A DNA stretch of 64,000 nt. It comes from Gliomastix tumulicola (taxonomy: Eukaryota; Ascomycota; Sordariomycetes; Hypocreales; Bionectriaceae). The notes below the pieces were generated by a model. The model saw nothing but the letters and a program-made list of their open reading frames with translations, had not been told where the DNA came from and did not search any database. Of the stretch, positions 33,539-46,200 are shown piece after piece. Position numbers and translations under genes: made by a program. Numbering within the stretch: position 1 is the first letter of the stretch; each line of letters starts with the position of its first letter. The DNA lies in assembly GCA_001599755.1 (NCBI GenBank), contig BCHX01000002.1:1054001-1118000 (forward strand), read 5' to 3'.

Positions 33539-35074
33539 TCACGGCTTCTCCTCCTTTCCCCATCTTGCCGTCTCGTCGCCCTCGCCCCATTCGCGCTCGA
33601 CGTACTGGATCTCCTTCTTGACCCTCTCTATCGTCGCCTTGTCCCCGGTGTTCTTGCCGATATTGTCACTTGGGGGGAAATGTTAGCCATGAATCCGGGT
33701 GAATGGAGTGAACGTGAGTGTCTGGTGAATGACGGAGCGGGAACACATACCTGATCTTGACCGCCGGTCGCCCACCCGCTGAGCTCAGCTTGATCACAAT
33801 GTTCAGGGGCACTGACTTGGTGCCCGTCTTGAGATGCTTGAAGTCGTTGGTCAGGAACGTGCCCACACCAAACGTGGGCTGAAAGCCGGCATCGACCGAC
33901 AGCTTCTTGTACTCGAGACAGCGGTCGATGTTGAGCGAGTCCGAGAAGACGATGACCTTCTTCTCCGTGATGCCGAGGTCGTCGTAGTACCTGCGCAGCA
34001 GCTTGATGTACTCGGCCGGGTCGCCCGAGTCCTGGCGCGTGCCCGTGAAGACCTCGGCATACGTCTTCATGGTCCCGTCGGCGCGGCGGAACGTCTCGGC
34101 CGGAAATCCGCCCTCGACGGGGCGCACGGGCAGGCTGAAGGCCTGGAGGAACTCCTGCGTGCCGAAGGTGTCGGTCAGCGCGACGGCGAGCTTGGTGCCG
34201 AAGCAGCCGACCCAGCGGCGCAGGGCCTCCTCGGTCGCGGCCGCGTAGTCGTCGATGATGGCGGCCGTGCCCATGAACCACTCGTGGGCGACGGTGCCGA
34301 CGGGCGGGATGTTGAAGCGCATCGCCAGGTGCACGTTGCTGGTGCCCGAGAGCCGGCCCGGGAAGCCGCGCCGCTCCGCCTCCCTGGACGCGTTGACGAG
34401 CCCGCGGAAGACGAGCGCCTGCGTGTGGTAGTCGCGGCGGCGGCGCGTGCCGAACTCGGAGGTGATGCAGCCCGACTCCAGCAGCTTCATCCCCTTGTCG
34501 AACGCCTGCTCCTCCTGGCCGTCGTAGCTCCAGTCCGTGTCCATGAAGCGGAAGTAGGCCTCGGACGTCAGCGCGAGGATGGGGATCTCGTACAGGATCG
34601 TGTCCACCCACGCGCCCTCGATCGCGATGTCGACCTCGCCGATCACGTCCTGGCTGCCGTCGTCCTCGCCCTGCGGGGTGAAGGTCATCTTGACCTGCTC
34701 CCTCGGGCGCAGCTGGAACTCCTTGAGGAAGTCGAGGTAGTCCGCCGTCAGGTAGTCACAGTGCGTCTTGAGAAAGGCGTACTCCTCGCCGGAGAGCGAG
34801 ATGTTGCCAAGCTCTGCGTGCTCGCACACTCGGGTTTAGCTCAGTCAATACGGGGAGTATTTTGAGGGACGGACGCACTGTGAATCTGCTCGCTCAGCCA
34901 GTTGAACGCGGCCCTGGACAGCTTCTTCTCCGGCGTGCGGTTGGTGTAGGCGTACGTGACCGGCACGTCTCTGAAGAACTTGAAGACGGCGCACTGCATC
35001 GTCAACTTGTACAGGTCGGTGTCGAGGAAGGAAATCACCCCCTCTGGGAAGGGCGAAGAGCTGTTGAAGTCCAT
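33539..35074 (-). CDS. NPT1: Nicotinate phosphoribosyltransferase
   Basis: It makes nicotinate mononucleotide from nicotinate and PRPP with ATP, in the NAD salvage (Preiss-Handler) pathway. Three exons are read: 35074-34879, 34813-33751 and 33668-33539, introns 65 and 82 nt, giving 462 residues, a little longer than yeast Npt1. Landmarks: FLDTDLYKLTMQCAVFKFF at the N-terminus, SEFGTRRRRDYHTQ, GTSNVHLAMRF, VGTVAHEWFMG (the family's phosphorylated His lies in this block), ALTDTFGTQEFL, GTRQDSGDPAEYIKLL for the PRPP phosphate site, and VFSDSLN. The last exon supplies the conserved end SDNIGKNTGDKATIERVKKE. The start fits the family. The protein is expected to be cytosolic or nuclear. Confidence 0.96.
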
Positions 35075-36439
35075 GGCGGAGGATAAGTTGTCGGGGATGG
35101 AGCGAGGTGAAGAAGAGTATCGCGACGACGGAGCGCTGACATGGGGGTGGGTGTGTGTCGGGGCGAAAGTGAGTTGTGTTTCTAGCGAAGGAGAGAGCCC
35201 CTTAGGCAGCCTGCGGGCCTTAGGTTGTTCGCCAACAAGGCGGGAGGCTTGTTTGCGCTAATAGCAGGTTCTGATCACGAGATAGCACAGGAAACGGCGG
35301 GCTGGGTGTTTGCTCTCGGTATCCCTCTGCCCGTCTCCGCTCCACCGTGGACGGGCTGGCTAAGTCGTGGTTGTGTTCAGAAGGCCCGGGATCGGGACGG
35401 GTGAACAGCTCTGCCTCGTCGTGTACGCTCCTGCGAGAAAATGAGAAGAGAAAGGACAAACAAAGTGGAAGAGGGAGTCATAGCACGCAACTGAGTAAGC
35501 TCTAGCCATGGAGTGCCTGAAAACGGAGCTCTCGCTGCCCGGATGACGCCGATGCACTGAGACAACAAGGAAGCAAAAAAAGTTGGTGGAGGGGCAGAGG
35601 GGTACATGGGTGACAGAAACTAGGAGGACAGCCCATCAACAGTGCTGGAGATAAGCCTGGCAGGCTGTTATAGCGTTAGTAGCTAATTCTGTCTACCCTA
35701 CCACTCTAGGGGTTCACTGTGCATGCGAGGCGGGGTAACGGGCGACACAATAGCCGTATGGCCGAACTACAGGACATGGAGGATCGCCTTTTTGTCACCC
35801 CTTGCTCTGGCCTCTGTAAATGTACCCAGGGTGCCAGGCAGTGGCCAGGAATCAGTCTTTTCCCAGACGGGCCAGTGGACAAGGGGAGCAATAATCCTGA
35901 CTGGAGTGCAGAAGAAGTCTGGGATCTTTATTTTATTTCTGCTGCATAACATGTCGTCGCTGGCCCGAGACGGCCGCCTGCCTGCCCATACTGTGCAAGA
36001 ACCAAGATTGACAAATTCTACATCATGGCCTCTCGGGTTTGCAAACGCTGACCGGCCTTGGACACCGCCCTTCCTGGCTTGTGCCGACTTCGCGCAAATT
36101 GATATATCCTGGTCGCTCGACTTCCCATCCTACTATTTTCCAATGGTATATACAGACACCCCCTCCCCCGACATTTGACGAGCTATTGAGCAGCGGACAT
36201 AGGAGAGTTGATAATGGCTACGGAGCGGAGGGCTAGCTGGTCTAGAGGACGATAGGAGTGGCACGTACATGGGCCACAGAGCCACCCGTACTACCCGTAG
36301 CCAAGATAGGTATGCACCTGGTACGAGGAAGGAGGCATCGTTGAAGAGACATAGTTCTAAAACACGAGTTTTGTTCAACTATTCATTTTTTATAATAGAG
36401 ATATGGATAAATTAGCAGCACTCTGCGATGTATGTGTGC
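35075..36439. other. Gene-free interval
   Basis: This 1.4-kb interval holds the NPT1 promoter and the 3' flank of the APH-like gene. It marks the passage from the core-like left half to the accessory right half. Short frames here look non-coding, and the DNA near 36340-36420 is A/T-rich. Confidence 0.45.
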
Positions 36440-38257
36440 TTATTCGAGTTCTTTTGCGCCCACCGCGTACCACTGGCCCGCTCCTATCATGCTTGGCTCC
36501 GACTCCCAGTTGCGCCAAGAGAGAGACATATCGTCATCCCTCGACTTGAGCATCTGCTTTGCGCCGGGGATGAAAGTCCAAGGAGACTTTCGGTGGTTCA
36601 AGAACGCGAGTTCGCTCCGGTCCCGATTCAAAATGAGAGAGGAAAGTTCAATGGGAAGTACGTGACTGGGCACGCCCATGACAACGCCAGGCGGGCCATG
36701 GATATCATGTTCGCCGTGCCATTTCTTCTCAAGCTCTGAAAGACGTTCCGCAATGAGGAATCTCAGTCTCTCAACACTATTCTCCCAATCTCCGGCGTCG
36801 TCCTCGTTCTTGGCATCAGTCGTGTAGAGAATATCTCTAACCGGGGCTTCGATACCGCCGGAATTGCCTCCGTAATCCTGGAGAGTGCCGTCTGCGCCCT
36901 TGGCCTTGAACCCGTTATCCTCGATGGCGCCGATGAGGTGCTCGGGCTCAGCTCGTGCTTCGTTTTGGAGTGCTATCACGTGTCGTAGTGCGTCCATTCC
37001 AATTAAAGGTATAAGGCGATCGAAAGTAGCTCGGACTTCAGGGTCCTCGATGGATTTGATTGCCACACCTAGTTCTTCGGTCAACTTGGCCACGCTGCTC
37101 ATCCGGTTTTCGGCTGCAGCTCTCTTGGCCTCCTTGGCCTCTAGGGCGGCCTCAAGCGGATCGGGAAGGGGCATCAGCTCGTCCCGTGTGGCGCTAGGAT
37201 CCGTCAACTTGGTGTTGAGTCGAGCACTTGGCAGAGCGTACAAACCGGGCACAACCATCAGCTGTTCGATCGGCATTGTCTGCGCGTACTTCCACTGGAT
37301 GATGCCAGTGATATTGTAGTCCTCGTCGAAAAGCATGTGGCTTGGGTCCAGTGCAATGTGACAGACAGGGAAAGGGCCATTCCTGTGGTCCTTGGCCTGG
37401 AGACGCGCTGTGCAATCCCGGCGAGCAGCAAGGGCTTCTTTCCAGTCTCTCCGACGGGCAACGCTGCGGATCAGGGCTTGCTCGCTCTCGCTGCTCTGGC
37501 CCACTGCCTCTCGGAATTCCCTGCTATGTCTGAGCTTATGACGAACCCAGTTGCAGTGCTGTAGCGCTTTCTTGTTCACTGCCTCCGTCTCGTTGTCGTA
37601 CCACTCGGAAGCTGTCCTGGGATATGGGTGATGGATTTCGCCCGTCTCTAGCGAGATGCTGGGAATGATACGAGGTTCCTGGTCCAAGTTCTCGCCACAC
37701 CAGATACGGCCCAGGGTATTGTACTGCTTCTTGGCTAGTTTATGGAGTATCTCGCCAAGCTGCTTCGCGAGTTTCTCCCAATGACTTTTAGGGAAATCAG
37801 CGAAGGGGATATCGAGGTGGCGGCCGGGGAGCCACTCAAGCAAGACGAATGGGTAGGCAAAGTCGTCGGAGGGCAAAGGGCTGTGGGCGTAAACAGCAGG
37901 GATCTGGATCTTCGCTTCTTTGAGGACCTTCATGGTGGCTAGCTCGCTCAGCATGATGGTGTGGTCGCCTTTGTGAGGCGGGAAGGTGTCGACGCGGGCC
38001 AGCCAATACGTCCCGTCAGAGAAGGCAACCTCGAGCATGATATGCAAGGCAGTCCCGTCGAAACGCGATGGGTCGATGGTGCATTCGAGATCGACTGTCC
38101 CACTTTGGTCTTGAGACTGGGCCTTCCTGGTGGCGAGGGCAATCTGCTCGAGGTGGGAACAGTTCAGGTTGGCGAGGCAAGCCCGAGCCTCTCGGTAGCC
38201 CTCCTCTCTGTCTGGCCAGGTAGATGTCCAGGCATCGCTGGGGCGCTGGTAGATCAT
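36440..38257 (-). CDS. APH-fold (aminoglycoside phosphotransferase-like) protein, probably catalytically dead
   Basis: A single-exon gene of 605 residues starts MIYQRPSDAWTS at 38257. The N-lobe resembles fungal APH-family kinases (WLARVDTFPP, then PAVYAHSPLPSDDFAYPFVLLEWLPG). In the usual catalytic block HGDLxPxNILVD, this protein reads HIALDPSHMLFDEDYNITG near residues 298-316: the catalytic Asp is Ala and the metal-binding Asn is His. The second metal-binding Asp of the IIDW motif is Gln (GIIQWKYA). The active site is therefore probably lost. A C-terminal helical region of 200 residues follows, ending with SWRNWESEPSMIGAGQWYAV. Fungal APH-like genes are many and mostly of unknown function. 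The NACHT gene is divergent, 1.1 kb away. Confidence 0.82.
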   Translation of the reverse strand: MIYQRPSDAWTSTWPDREEGYREARACLANLNCSHLEQIALATRKAQSQDQSGTVDLECTIDPSRFDGTALHIMLEVAFSDGTYWLARVDTFPPHKGDHTIMLSELATMKVLKEAKIQIPAVYAHSPLPSDDFAYPFVLLEWLPGRHLDIPFADFPKSHWEKLAKQLGEILHKLAKKQYNTLGRIWCGENLDQEPRIIPSISLETGEIHHPYPRTASEWYDNETEAVNKKALQHCNWVRHKLRHSREFREAVGQSSESEQALIRSVARRRDWKEALAARRDCTARLQAKDHRNGPFPVCHIALDPSHMLFDEDYNITGIIQWKYAQTMPIEQLMVVPGLYALPSARLNTKLTDPSATRDELMPLPDPLEAALEAKEAKRAAAENRMSSVAKLTEELGVAIKSIEDPEVRATFDRLIPLIGMDALRHVIALQNEARAEPEHLIGAIEDNGFKAKGADGTLQDYGGNSGGIEAPVRDILYTTDAKNEDDAGDWENSVERLRFLIAERLSELEKKWHGEHDIHGPPGVVMGVPSHVLPIELSSLILNRDRSELAFLNHRKSPWTFIPGAKQMLKSRDDDMSLSWRNWESEPSMIGAGQWYAVGAKELE

Positions 38258-39388
38258 TGTTAGATGATGTTTGTTAATGTTTTTGGATGGTGAATCTAGA
38301 TATGTGTGCAATATGGCTCAAGTGTCTGATGTGAGTTGGATGAGTTGCCTATACAGTATCTGTGGTAGCGCTACGAGCCGTCTTTATACTCGCCGGAGAA
38401 GTTGGAAGATGTCACGAAGCCAAATGTCATTCTCACAGAGCTCTTGAATTTGAGCGAGGAACTTCACCAACAAGGCTATTGTAAACAGTCCCACAGCTCT
38501 ATCCATGTGGATTCTCGGTGGTTCTCAAGGCACCTGGACACAATCGAGCAGATACGCCTTTGTCGAGGGAGTATCGGTGCATGTCTGACAAGGCGAGGCG
38601 CGAAGGCCCAAACGTCGATTACGCTGAACATCATGCTGAACAAAGGCTGGTATGGCGACAGTCGGTCCTCGTCGTCGCGCGATAGTTCCAGTCTGATACT
38701 GACATACTATGCAGAGAACAGAAGCGAGAAGAGAGAGAATAGACTGGAAGTCTAAGATGAGTGGTTGGACAAATACGAAGGTATCGATGAATTAGGTACG
38801 TGTAACAAGGAGCCATGCAGGTTTCTGTCACAGATATGAGATGAGGGGCTCGCTACGTATTTACTTTTTTCCGACCAGGCACGGGCCTACAGCATTAGAC
38901 CACCTCCTGTAATGATACTCCAACCTCCAAATGCCACCTTACGCCCCGGATTGTCAACAATGACGGCCATGGAGGCGGTGTGGAAGCCTTGACCCTGGCC
39001 ATCTCATGTTTCTGTTGCACGAAGTCTCCGCCAGCAGGGTGCCGGCCGGCCGGTGGTGTCCCCTTTCTGGCGATGCCTCGGCGACGTCGCCAAATACCTG
39101 GTACAACATATTGATGGGTCCGGATTCTTGCAGCCTCACTGCCGCGCGCTATGTGTAGGAAAAAACGGTCAATCGCGCCCCCGTTGGCATGGCGGGCAAT
39201 CATATGGCGGCTGCCCAACATATTCCACACCTTGTTCCTCTCTCTCCCCATCCTTCCCCTTCTTTTGGTTAAGCTGATCCGTCAATCCTATCGTCCCAGG
39301 GCTGACACGCTGCCCGGAGGCAGCCCTCATCGTTTGATATCGACGTTGTTGTTGGAAAAGACAGTTGTTACAACTGTGGCCGCACACC
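38258..39388. other. Divergent promoter interval between the APH-like and NACHT genes
   Basis: This 1.1-kb interval lies between two divergent start codons. No coding sequence, transposon end or recognisable regulatory motif was seen. Confidence 0.45.
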
Positions 39389-42300
39389 ATGTCTGCAGTT
39401 GCGACATTCAGCCTCGTTTGCAACATATTCCAAACGATTTCCTTCGCACGGGAGGTTGTTGTGTCTATCAACAATGCCATCAATTTGGACAGTGGGAGCC
39501 AGCTGCCCAGGTTGCACCGTACGGCATTGGTCATGCAACAGCTGTCGAAACGCGTGCAGGACTCCAAGAATGAAGACGGAACTCCTCGCAATGCTGTCTT
39601 GAGCAGCCTTGCTGAAGATTGTGAAAGCACGGCAAAAGAGCTGGGATCCATCGTCCAGGACTTGTTGGAGAGGAATGCGAAGAGCGGTTGGGGGATCGCC
39701 CTCGGGCACCTGATAGGAATCTGGAAGCAGCCCAAGATTCAAGGTCTTGAAGCCACCCTTGCTGGCTTCACGAGCCGCTTGGACTTGGTCCTCAAACTTG
39801 AGGAATGGTAAGTCGGCACGAGTCCCATCCTGTTGGTGTTCTGGTCTCACAATTGGGGTGAATATAGCAGCCAAGCCCGCGCGATCGAAGCACAGTCGAA
39901 GGCAGAGTTTGAGGCCCTGGACATCAACATCAAAACAGTGATACTGCTGGTTGGTCAGGGGACGACCAACACCGAAGAACTGATCCGCGCGAGCGTCAGC
40001 GATATTAAGGAGCATGTCTCAAGCGAAGCGGATCGCTTGGCGATTTCTGTTGCAGACCTGCTCCTGGGTCAGGACAAAAGACAAGCTCATGCAGAGCAGT
40101 GCCGACGCCTGCTGAAGAGCCTCCGATTCACCAGTATGAGGACGCGCCAGAACCGGCTTGCGGAACAAGGCAACGTTGTTTCCCAGCAGGTCATTCGCTC
40201 GTTTGAAAAAACGGAGGATCCCAACACCAGCAAGGACACCATCGACGAGTGTTGGCAACGCTTCGTTGACTGGTTCCAATCTGACACCGACTCCATGTTT
40301 TGGATCCAGGGCAAGCCCGGATCCGGGAAGAGCACGCTGATGCACTTCCTCACCTCGAACGATGACGCTCTCAAATGGTTGAAGAGGTGGAAGCCAAACG
40401 CCAAAATCCTCACCCACTACTTCTACGCTTTGGGAAAAAGCCGCTTCCAGACCGACGCGATAGGACTGTACAGTGGGTTACTGTATCAGCTTTTGGACGG
40501 GGACCAAAGCCTTACTTCAAGCCTCGTCAAGCAATTTCCTTCTTCGGGCCGCAACGATTGCCTGGAGGATTGGTCAGCTCCTGACCTGGAGCGCTTGCTC
40601 AAAACTGCTCTGCAATCCCAGCGACCTGGCAACCCATTGTACATCTTCCTTGACGGGCTCGACGAGTACTCAGGCGTAGGTGGGCATGATGGACTTCTGG
40701 AGAGCCTGGACTGTATCAGGCGGTATCCCAAAGTGAGGATATGTGTCTCGAGCCGACCTGATCAGTCTTTTTTGGACAAGCTGCGTGGGCCCTCAGGTCT
40801 CAAGCTACAAGATCTTACCCGACCGGACATGAAAGTACACGTACAGAATGAACTTGACAAGTTTGTGCAAAACGGGAAGATCTCTGATCGACGTGCACAG
40901 GATGTCGCTCGTCTCCTGCTGGAACGAGCGCAGGGCGTCTTCCTCTGGCTACACGTTGTCCTCGAAAGCGTAAAGGCAGGAATCCGCAATCGTGATGACT
41001 GGGAAATTTTGGAGAAAAGAATATCAGAGCTGCCGCTCGAGCTGGAACAACTCTTTGCTGCCATGTGGCACAAGGTCAACGGGAAGTCTACCTTCTACCT
41101 GGAGTCGGCATCTAGATTTCTTCAACTAGCTCTTATGGCCCATGAGTTGAAGCCGCTCGATTATGAGAGCCACAGAAACATGTCCGCCGGAGGATCTGAC
41201 TACACTTCACTATTCGCCGACATCGACCTCTTCGAATACTTGTGCGCCACAACAGACGGATTCCAGGCTAATTGCTTGGATCTGGGCACTCCTGTCAACT
41301 TCGACGGGCTGGAGGAGGAGCTGCGAAGAGTCAAGACAGAAATTCGCATCCGATGCGCCGGTTTGCTTGAGGTAGGGCCACGCGGTAGAGGATTCCTGCC
41401 AGGAGGGGCCACATGGAGCCTAGGCCAGATCCCCAAGCGTGTCCTCAAGTCTTCGAGGAGTGTCCGGTTCGTACATCGTACAGCCCGTGATTTCTTGCTT
41501 GATACTCAGCTTGGCCGAGCCACCCTCGAGCACAGCAAGACTTCACTTCTGGACAGGAGATTCGCCCTTGTAAGAGCTACTCTCTGCCGTGTCAGGTTCT
41601 GGGCACAGGAATTGGGACACCGTTATGAGTTGCAAGGCATTCTGCAACATATTGGCTCACTTTTCGAAGACAATCACCTTAGACGGAGTGACGCCTTTAA
41701 AACGCTGCAACTGGTGGAGAAACTCTATCGACAGGACTTCTTGTCTTTCTCAGAATTGTCTCCGAAGCCTCACTTCTTGTCTGTTCTGTCTGGCTCCCGT
41801 GCTTGGGGCCAATTCTACTTAGCATGCCTTGAGAGTCTCGACAAAGACACAGCGCACAGAATCCTCAGCGAGTTCCAAGCTTTTCCTTCGGCTTTAGGAA
41901 CGCCATCAGCAGATGACGTCTGTACGCTTTTGGAGAGAGGTGCTGATCCATTCGCCATGGCCAGAAGGCCCCGTTTGGAGAACGCTTTATGGTTCTTGAT
42001 CCGTCCATATATCGAAGATCCTACGGCAGTGGAGGGGTCGAATTGCCATCGCTTTATCACGGCCGTCGGAAAAGTCAGGTGGGCCTGGCCAAGCATAGTC
42101 AACCATCAGTGGTTGGTGGAAGCCCATTTTGGGCCCGATCCTTCTGGTGTCTCAGCGCCACACTTCACCGAAAGCGATCTCTGGGACGGGATGAGGTACA
42201 AGCCCAGAAAGCGCGGTAAAGCTCACGGCGACCGTAGAGTTTTTCCTTTTCTGGAAATAAACACGACGACTGCGCTGAAGCTCGCGCTCCGAAGGGCCTC

Positions 42301-42625
42301 GAACTTTGCAGAACCTGAAGTAGAAAAGAGCTGTATGGAGCTGCAAGCAGCCTATACCCCTACGCCTCCCCGCGCTCTCTACGTGGTTGTAAGGAGCGTT
42401 GACAAGCCGGGTTACTTCCGGATCTTGAGACCAGAGCTTCTGCCAGATGTCGTTGAGGTCTTCTACGACGCAGTCCACGGCTTGCGTTCGGATTGTAAAG
42501 AGCAGATGAATGAGCTCTCCCGATGGGAACAGACCGTTCTTCAGTACCTGAATGACCGGACTGTCCTGGAGAGTGTGAGTGTTGATGACATGGTCTCCTC
42601 GTTTCGTGGCCAGGCGGCTTCTTAG
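39389..42625 (+). CDS. NACHT-domain STAND (fungal NLR-like) protein
   Basis: Two exons (39389-39807, 39868-42625; 60-nt intron) encode 1058 residues. The N-terminal 250 residues are helical (MSAVATFSLVCNIFQTISFA), a form common before fungal NACHT domains, where signalling modules sit. The NACHT domain has Walker A GKPGSGKST near residue 287, Walker B LYIFLDGLDEY near 396 and the sensor CVSSRPDQSF. Downstream, RFVHRTARDFLLD and neighbours match the winged-helix and DUF7791-type region that follows many fungal NACHT domains. No ankyrin, WD or TPR repeats are visible at the C-terminus, so the sensing part, if any, is not a recognised repeat. Such proteins oligomerise on a trigger and act in self/non-self recognition and regulated cell death. 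A polyadenylation-type AATAAA lies at 43075. Confidence 0.88.
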
Positions 42626-43269
42626 ACGCTCAAATCGTTGGGAGGCGGGTCTACGGACTCATGAGGTTTGGTGGTGTCGGGGACGAGCTACCGTGTTCGA
42701 TTGGCGGGACGCGTTTTCCAACATTTTGGGGTTCCTTCTTCTCGAGCCGCGGGCTAGCAAAGGCCTTGGTGTTGAGCACGTCACAGAACTACGGAGGGGC
42801 CTGGGCAGACGCTGTCATGTGTAGGAAGCTAGCAAGATTGAACGCCTCAGACAGGTTGGCAGCTTCCTAGCCATGGATTTCTTTTGTTATTTTGCCGCCC
42901 ATGTCTGGGCTTAGATGCGGCGGTCGAAAGACCAGATACGGACGCCGATTCGTCACTATGTCATGGACTCATCTTTGGTACTCTACCTCGAGGGCGATGT
43001 CCTGTCTTATTGTGGCTCGTCTTGCTGTCCATTTTGCATCTCAATCTTTTTTCAGGTATCATACGTCAGATATCAATAAATACAGATGTTTCGGAAATTG
43101 TTCACTGTGACCCGTAGCCTTGGATTCTTAATGTACCTAGTTGTCCCGCCGTAGGCAGTCCGATACGGAAGTTCTAATGACCACGACCTAGCCTTGGGTA
43201 GTGGAGGTATGCTGATGCACCACGGCCGGCCTCGATTGCGCCCTTGTAATTGCGTATGAAATACCTGGA
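42626..43269. other. 3' flank of the NACHT gene
   Basis: About 0.6 kb containing the probable 3' UTR of the NACHT gene. No gene was recognised before the decayed region that follows. Confidence 0.4.
43075..43080 (+). terminator. Possible polyadenylation signal of the NACHT gene
   Basis: AATAAA in an A/T-rich stretch, 450 bp after the stop codon at 42625. Fungal polyadenylation signals are loose, so this is only suggestive. Confidence 0.3.
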
Positions 43270-46200
43270 CCTTTCAGGCAAGCCAGCTCTCAGCTCGCGC
43301 GCCAACGCGGAGGGGTGACGTAAAAGAACCGAGGCTCCCTACACGATGGCCGTGCCTGCACCTCGGTCGACGCATTCGCGAGCTTGTCCACGTATTCGCT
43401 GGCGAGGTATCCCCGGAACGCGCGTCCATCTTTCTTTGTAGCATACCGTCGCGCTCTCTGATATGTTGACGCAGAGTACTAAGAGGTGGGTTGGGCATTG
43501 GGCCGCACGGGGCGTACCGCATCGTCGGACCCCCGGCATATTGGGATTCGGATCTGGAAGGCGGAGGAAGCTGGTGACGATGGAAATCGTGTAACCAGGC
43601 GCGCACGACCAAGGGGCGTGTTATATTGCTTTCGGTGACGAACTCCTCGGTAATTCGCGTGCCAATGGTCGAGTCGAGTGCGAGGATACCCCAGGACGGA
43701 ATCAACATGGCCGGCAATTATGTCGATCTCCATCGTCTTCGAAAGACTACCGCCCGGGATCGTGTACGATCGACTACTGTAAGTCGAGAACGTGGATTGA
43801 CCGTTTGAGTCCGGGTACGTGTTGTTTTTGGTCGTTCTGTTCGTGTTCTCGCCGCCCGCGTCCTTGCCGTTCGTATCGTTGTCGTCGAAGGGAGACACTC
43901 GCCTAGTAGGCCTCACGAGGTGGTTTGGGGTGGCTTTCGAATCAACCTCGGCTGTAGGAGTCCGCTAAACTGTAAGTAAGCTAAGGGTGGGCGAACAAGG
44001 AGTGACGGGGGCTGCACATAATACACTACCTATTGGGGCATGAGCAATACCTTCGACCTATGTGCGCTAGAAATGTTGCTTTCGGATCCGTTCGCAGACC
44101 TCCTGTCTCCATCGGCACACGAAACTGTTTGGAACCCGTCACATCGATGTTGGCGTTGTAGTCTCGGTGATGGTGACGCCCTAGTAGGAGCGCATGGCTT
44201 GTTCCAAGATACTCGACACAGCCGAGCAAGGTGTGTTCACATATGCATACGGTACGAAACAGTCGAAAGGCAGACCCATTGAGTACAACCTCGGAGAAGT
44301 CGTCGACCGAACTTGGATCAAAGGTCGACCCTAGACCGGCGCAAGAGTTCCCGACATATTAGCAGTCAGCCTTTGGGGAACCACCGTTCTCCGTCTATAT
44401 GCTGCTCCTCACCCTCGTGACATATTTTGATTCATAACGTCTTGGTATTGGCTCGAATGTCCATTGGGGACGATATTGTATCGACCGGGAGAAGCAGTGA
44501 GCGGCGAACGGGCAGAGTCGAATAGGCTATTGGATCGGACGTATCGAGGGCAGCTTGGCATTCGGTCTCGGTCAACGCTTGGTTCGTGGTCATCGGACCT
44601 TGGTCCTCCGAAGGAAGTGACGTCAAAGACGAAGCTGGTAGAGGGCACGGTTAGAATAGCCAGGGTGAAGACGATATTGTCTATAGCGGCGGTGAGTGAT
44701 TCGGCCAACGATCGTTTGTTGTCACCACTCAGTGCACTGGGCACGGAACGATCTTCTCGGGAAGAAAATGGACTTGGTCGGCAGCTGGGTTGTTCGTTTC
44801 GTATCGTGGCGTGGCGTGACAGAGGGCTGGCTGGAGGTGCCCTTGCAATAGCAGCACAATGAAGCAAATCTGGAAATCACAGTAGCCGCTGCCTAGAAGC
44901 GCAATCGATAGGGCAGCCGTCCCGTTGGTCTCCGTGGCAAATATACTGGCATCGCCTGACCTAGGCAACATCACGTAGGGTATGCGTGCTGCTCGCTGGC
45001 CCGAATCAGTCGGCTGGGTGGTTAGTTCTGCGGCGCGTCACGGTGGGAGTCTGAGTGGGCAGATGGAAAAGCCCCCGAGCCAGGTCGGCCGTCACAGTAT
45101 CGCATGTAGGCGCAGCGCCTGTCCGTGGACTCAGGCGCGGCATGTCGCATGTTGCTGCTAGGCTCCCTCGGCAGGGCCGAATTCGAAGTCTCCCACGGCG
45201 GTGATGACTCTCGCAGGTTGGCGAAGTAGTGGAGCTTCTGCACACTGGTAGACTATTGCGTCGGTCGCGCGCGGAATGGGAGAAGTCGTGATCCAGGTGG
45301 TCTCGAAGGACGCGATGTACGGTGGCGTCGGATTGCTGGCACGTGTGAAGATCCAGTCACAACAGGGGGTCGGGGGTGTCAACATAGGTAGCCAACTACA
45401 TGGGTGTCGTCACGCGCTGCAGTCTGCTCCAGATAGGATGGAAATTCGATGAGACCATTGCTGCTCTTCGTCAGGCCGAATCTCGCGTTGTGGGTGGCGT
45501 GTTCATCACGTCTCGTGTGGTTGAATGGGAGTTATTGTGAAAGACGCCCTGAGAGGAGTCAGGACCGACCAAATTTCCGCCCCACCGCTGAGCTTAGGCT
45601 TAGTCATCAACACAACAGCAGCCCAACCGGGCACCCGCCCCAGCGCTACCGTACACGCTGAAGAGACATGCACATTAGCCAGAGGAATCCTTGCCATCGT
45701 CCTCGTCCAATCAACTCAATCGTCAGCGCTATTCCGAGCGCCTGTAGCAGCACTAGAAAAAACAAACTCCAGGACGCTAACACCGAGCATTGCGCTGACG
45801 CATGCACACGCCGAGCACCAACACCAGTGTCGCCCGTCTGCCGGCATCTGTCCTTGCGTGCCTCGTATAGAGGGCCACAGTACCGAAGACGAACACGAAG
45901 AGGCAGAGCATAAGCCCTCTGGCTCCGAGGCCCCGAGAAAGGTTCGATGGATGAACGGACACTTCACCAGCAATCAGCAACATGGAGGAGTGCGGGAGCG
46001 TTGACACCGCGGGCTGTCTTACGTGACTGAGCGGCTGGACCAGAGGACTGGGTTCCGCAAAGTTCAATGGGATATAGCAGGGGTGGATGCCAGCTGCTAA
46101 AAGCCAAGATGCAGCGGCCAAACCCTCCCGCTTATTCAGAGAAGTGAGGCGGTGGCGGCACCACCTTTGTGCACATATCCAACGCCAATCGTTCGTCTTG

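Noticed and set aside
33834..34865. A 343-codon plus-strand frame opposite NPT1
   Set aside because: It lies wholly antisense to confident enzyme sequence and has the same mirror composition.
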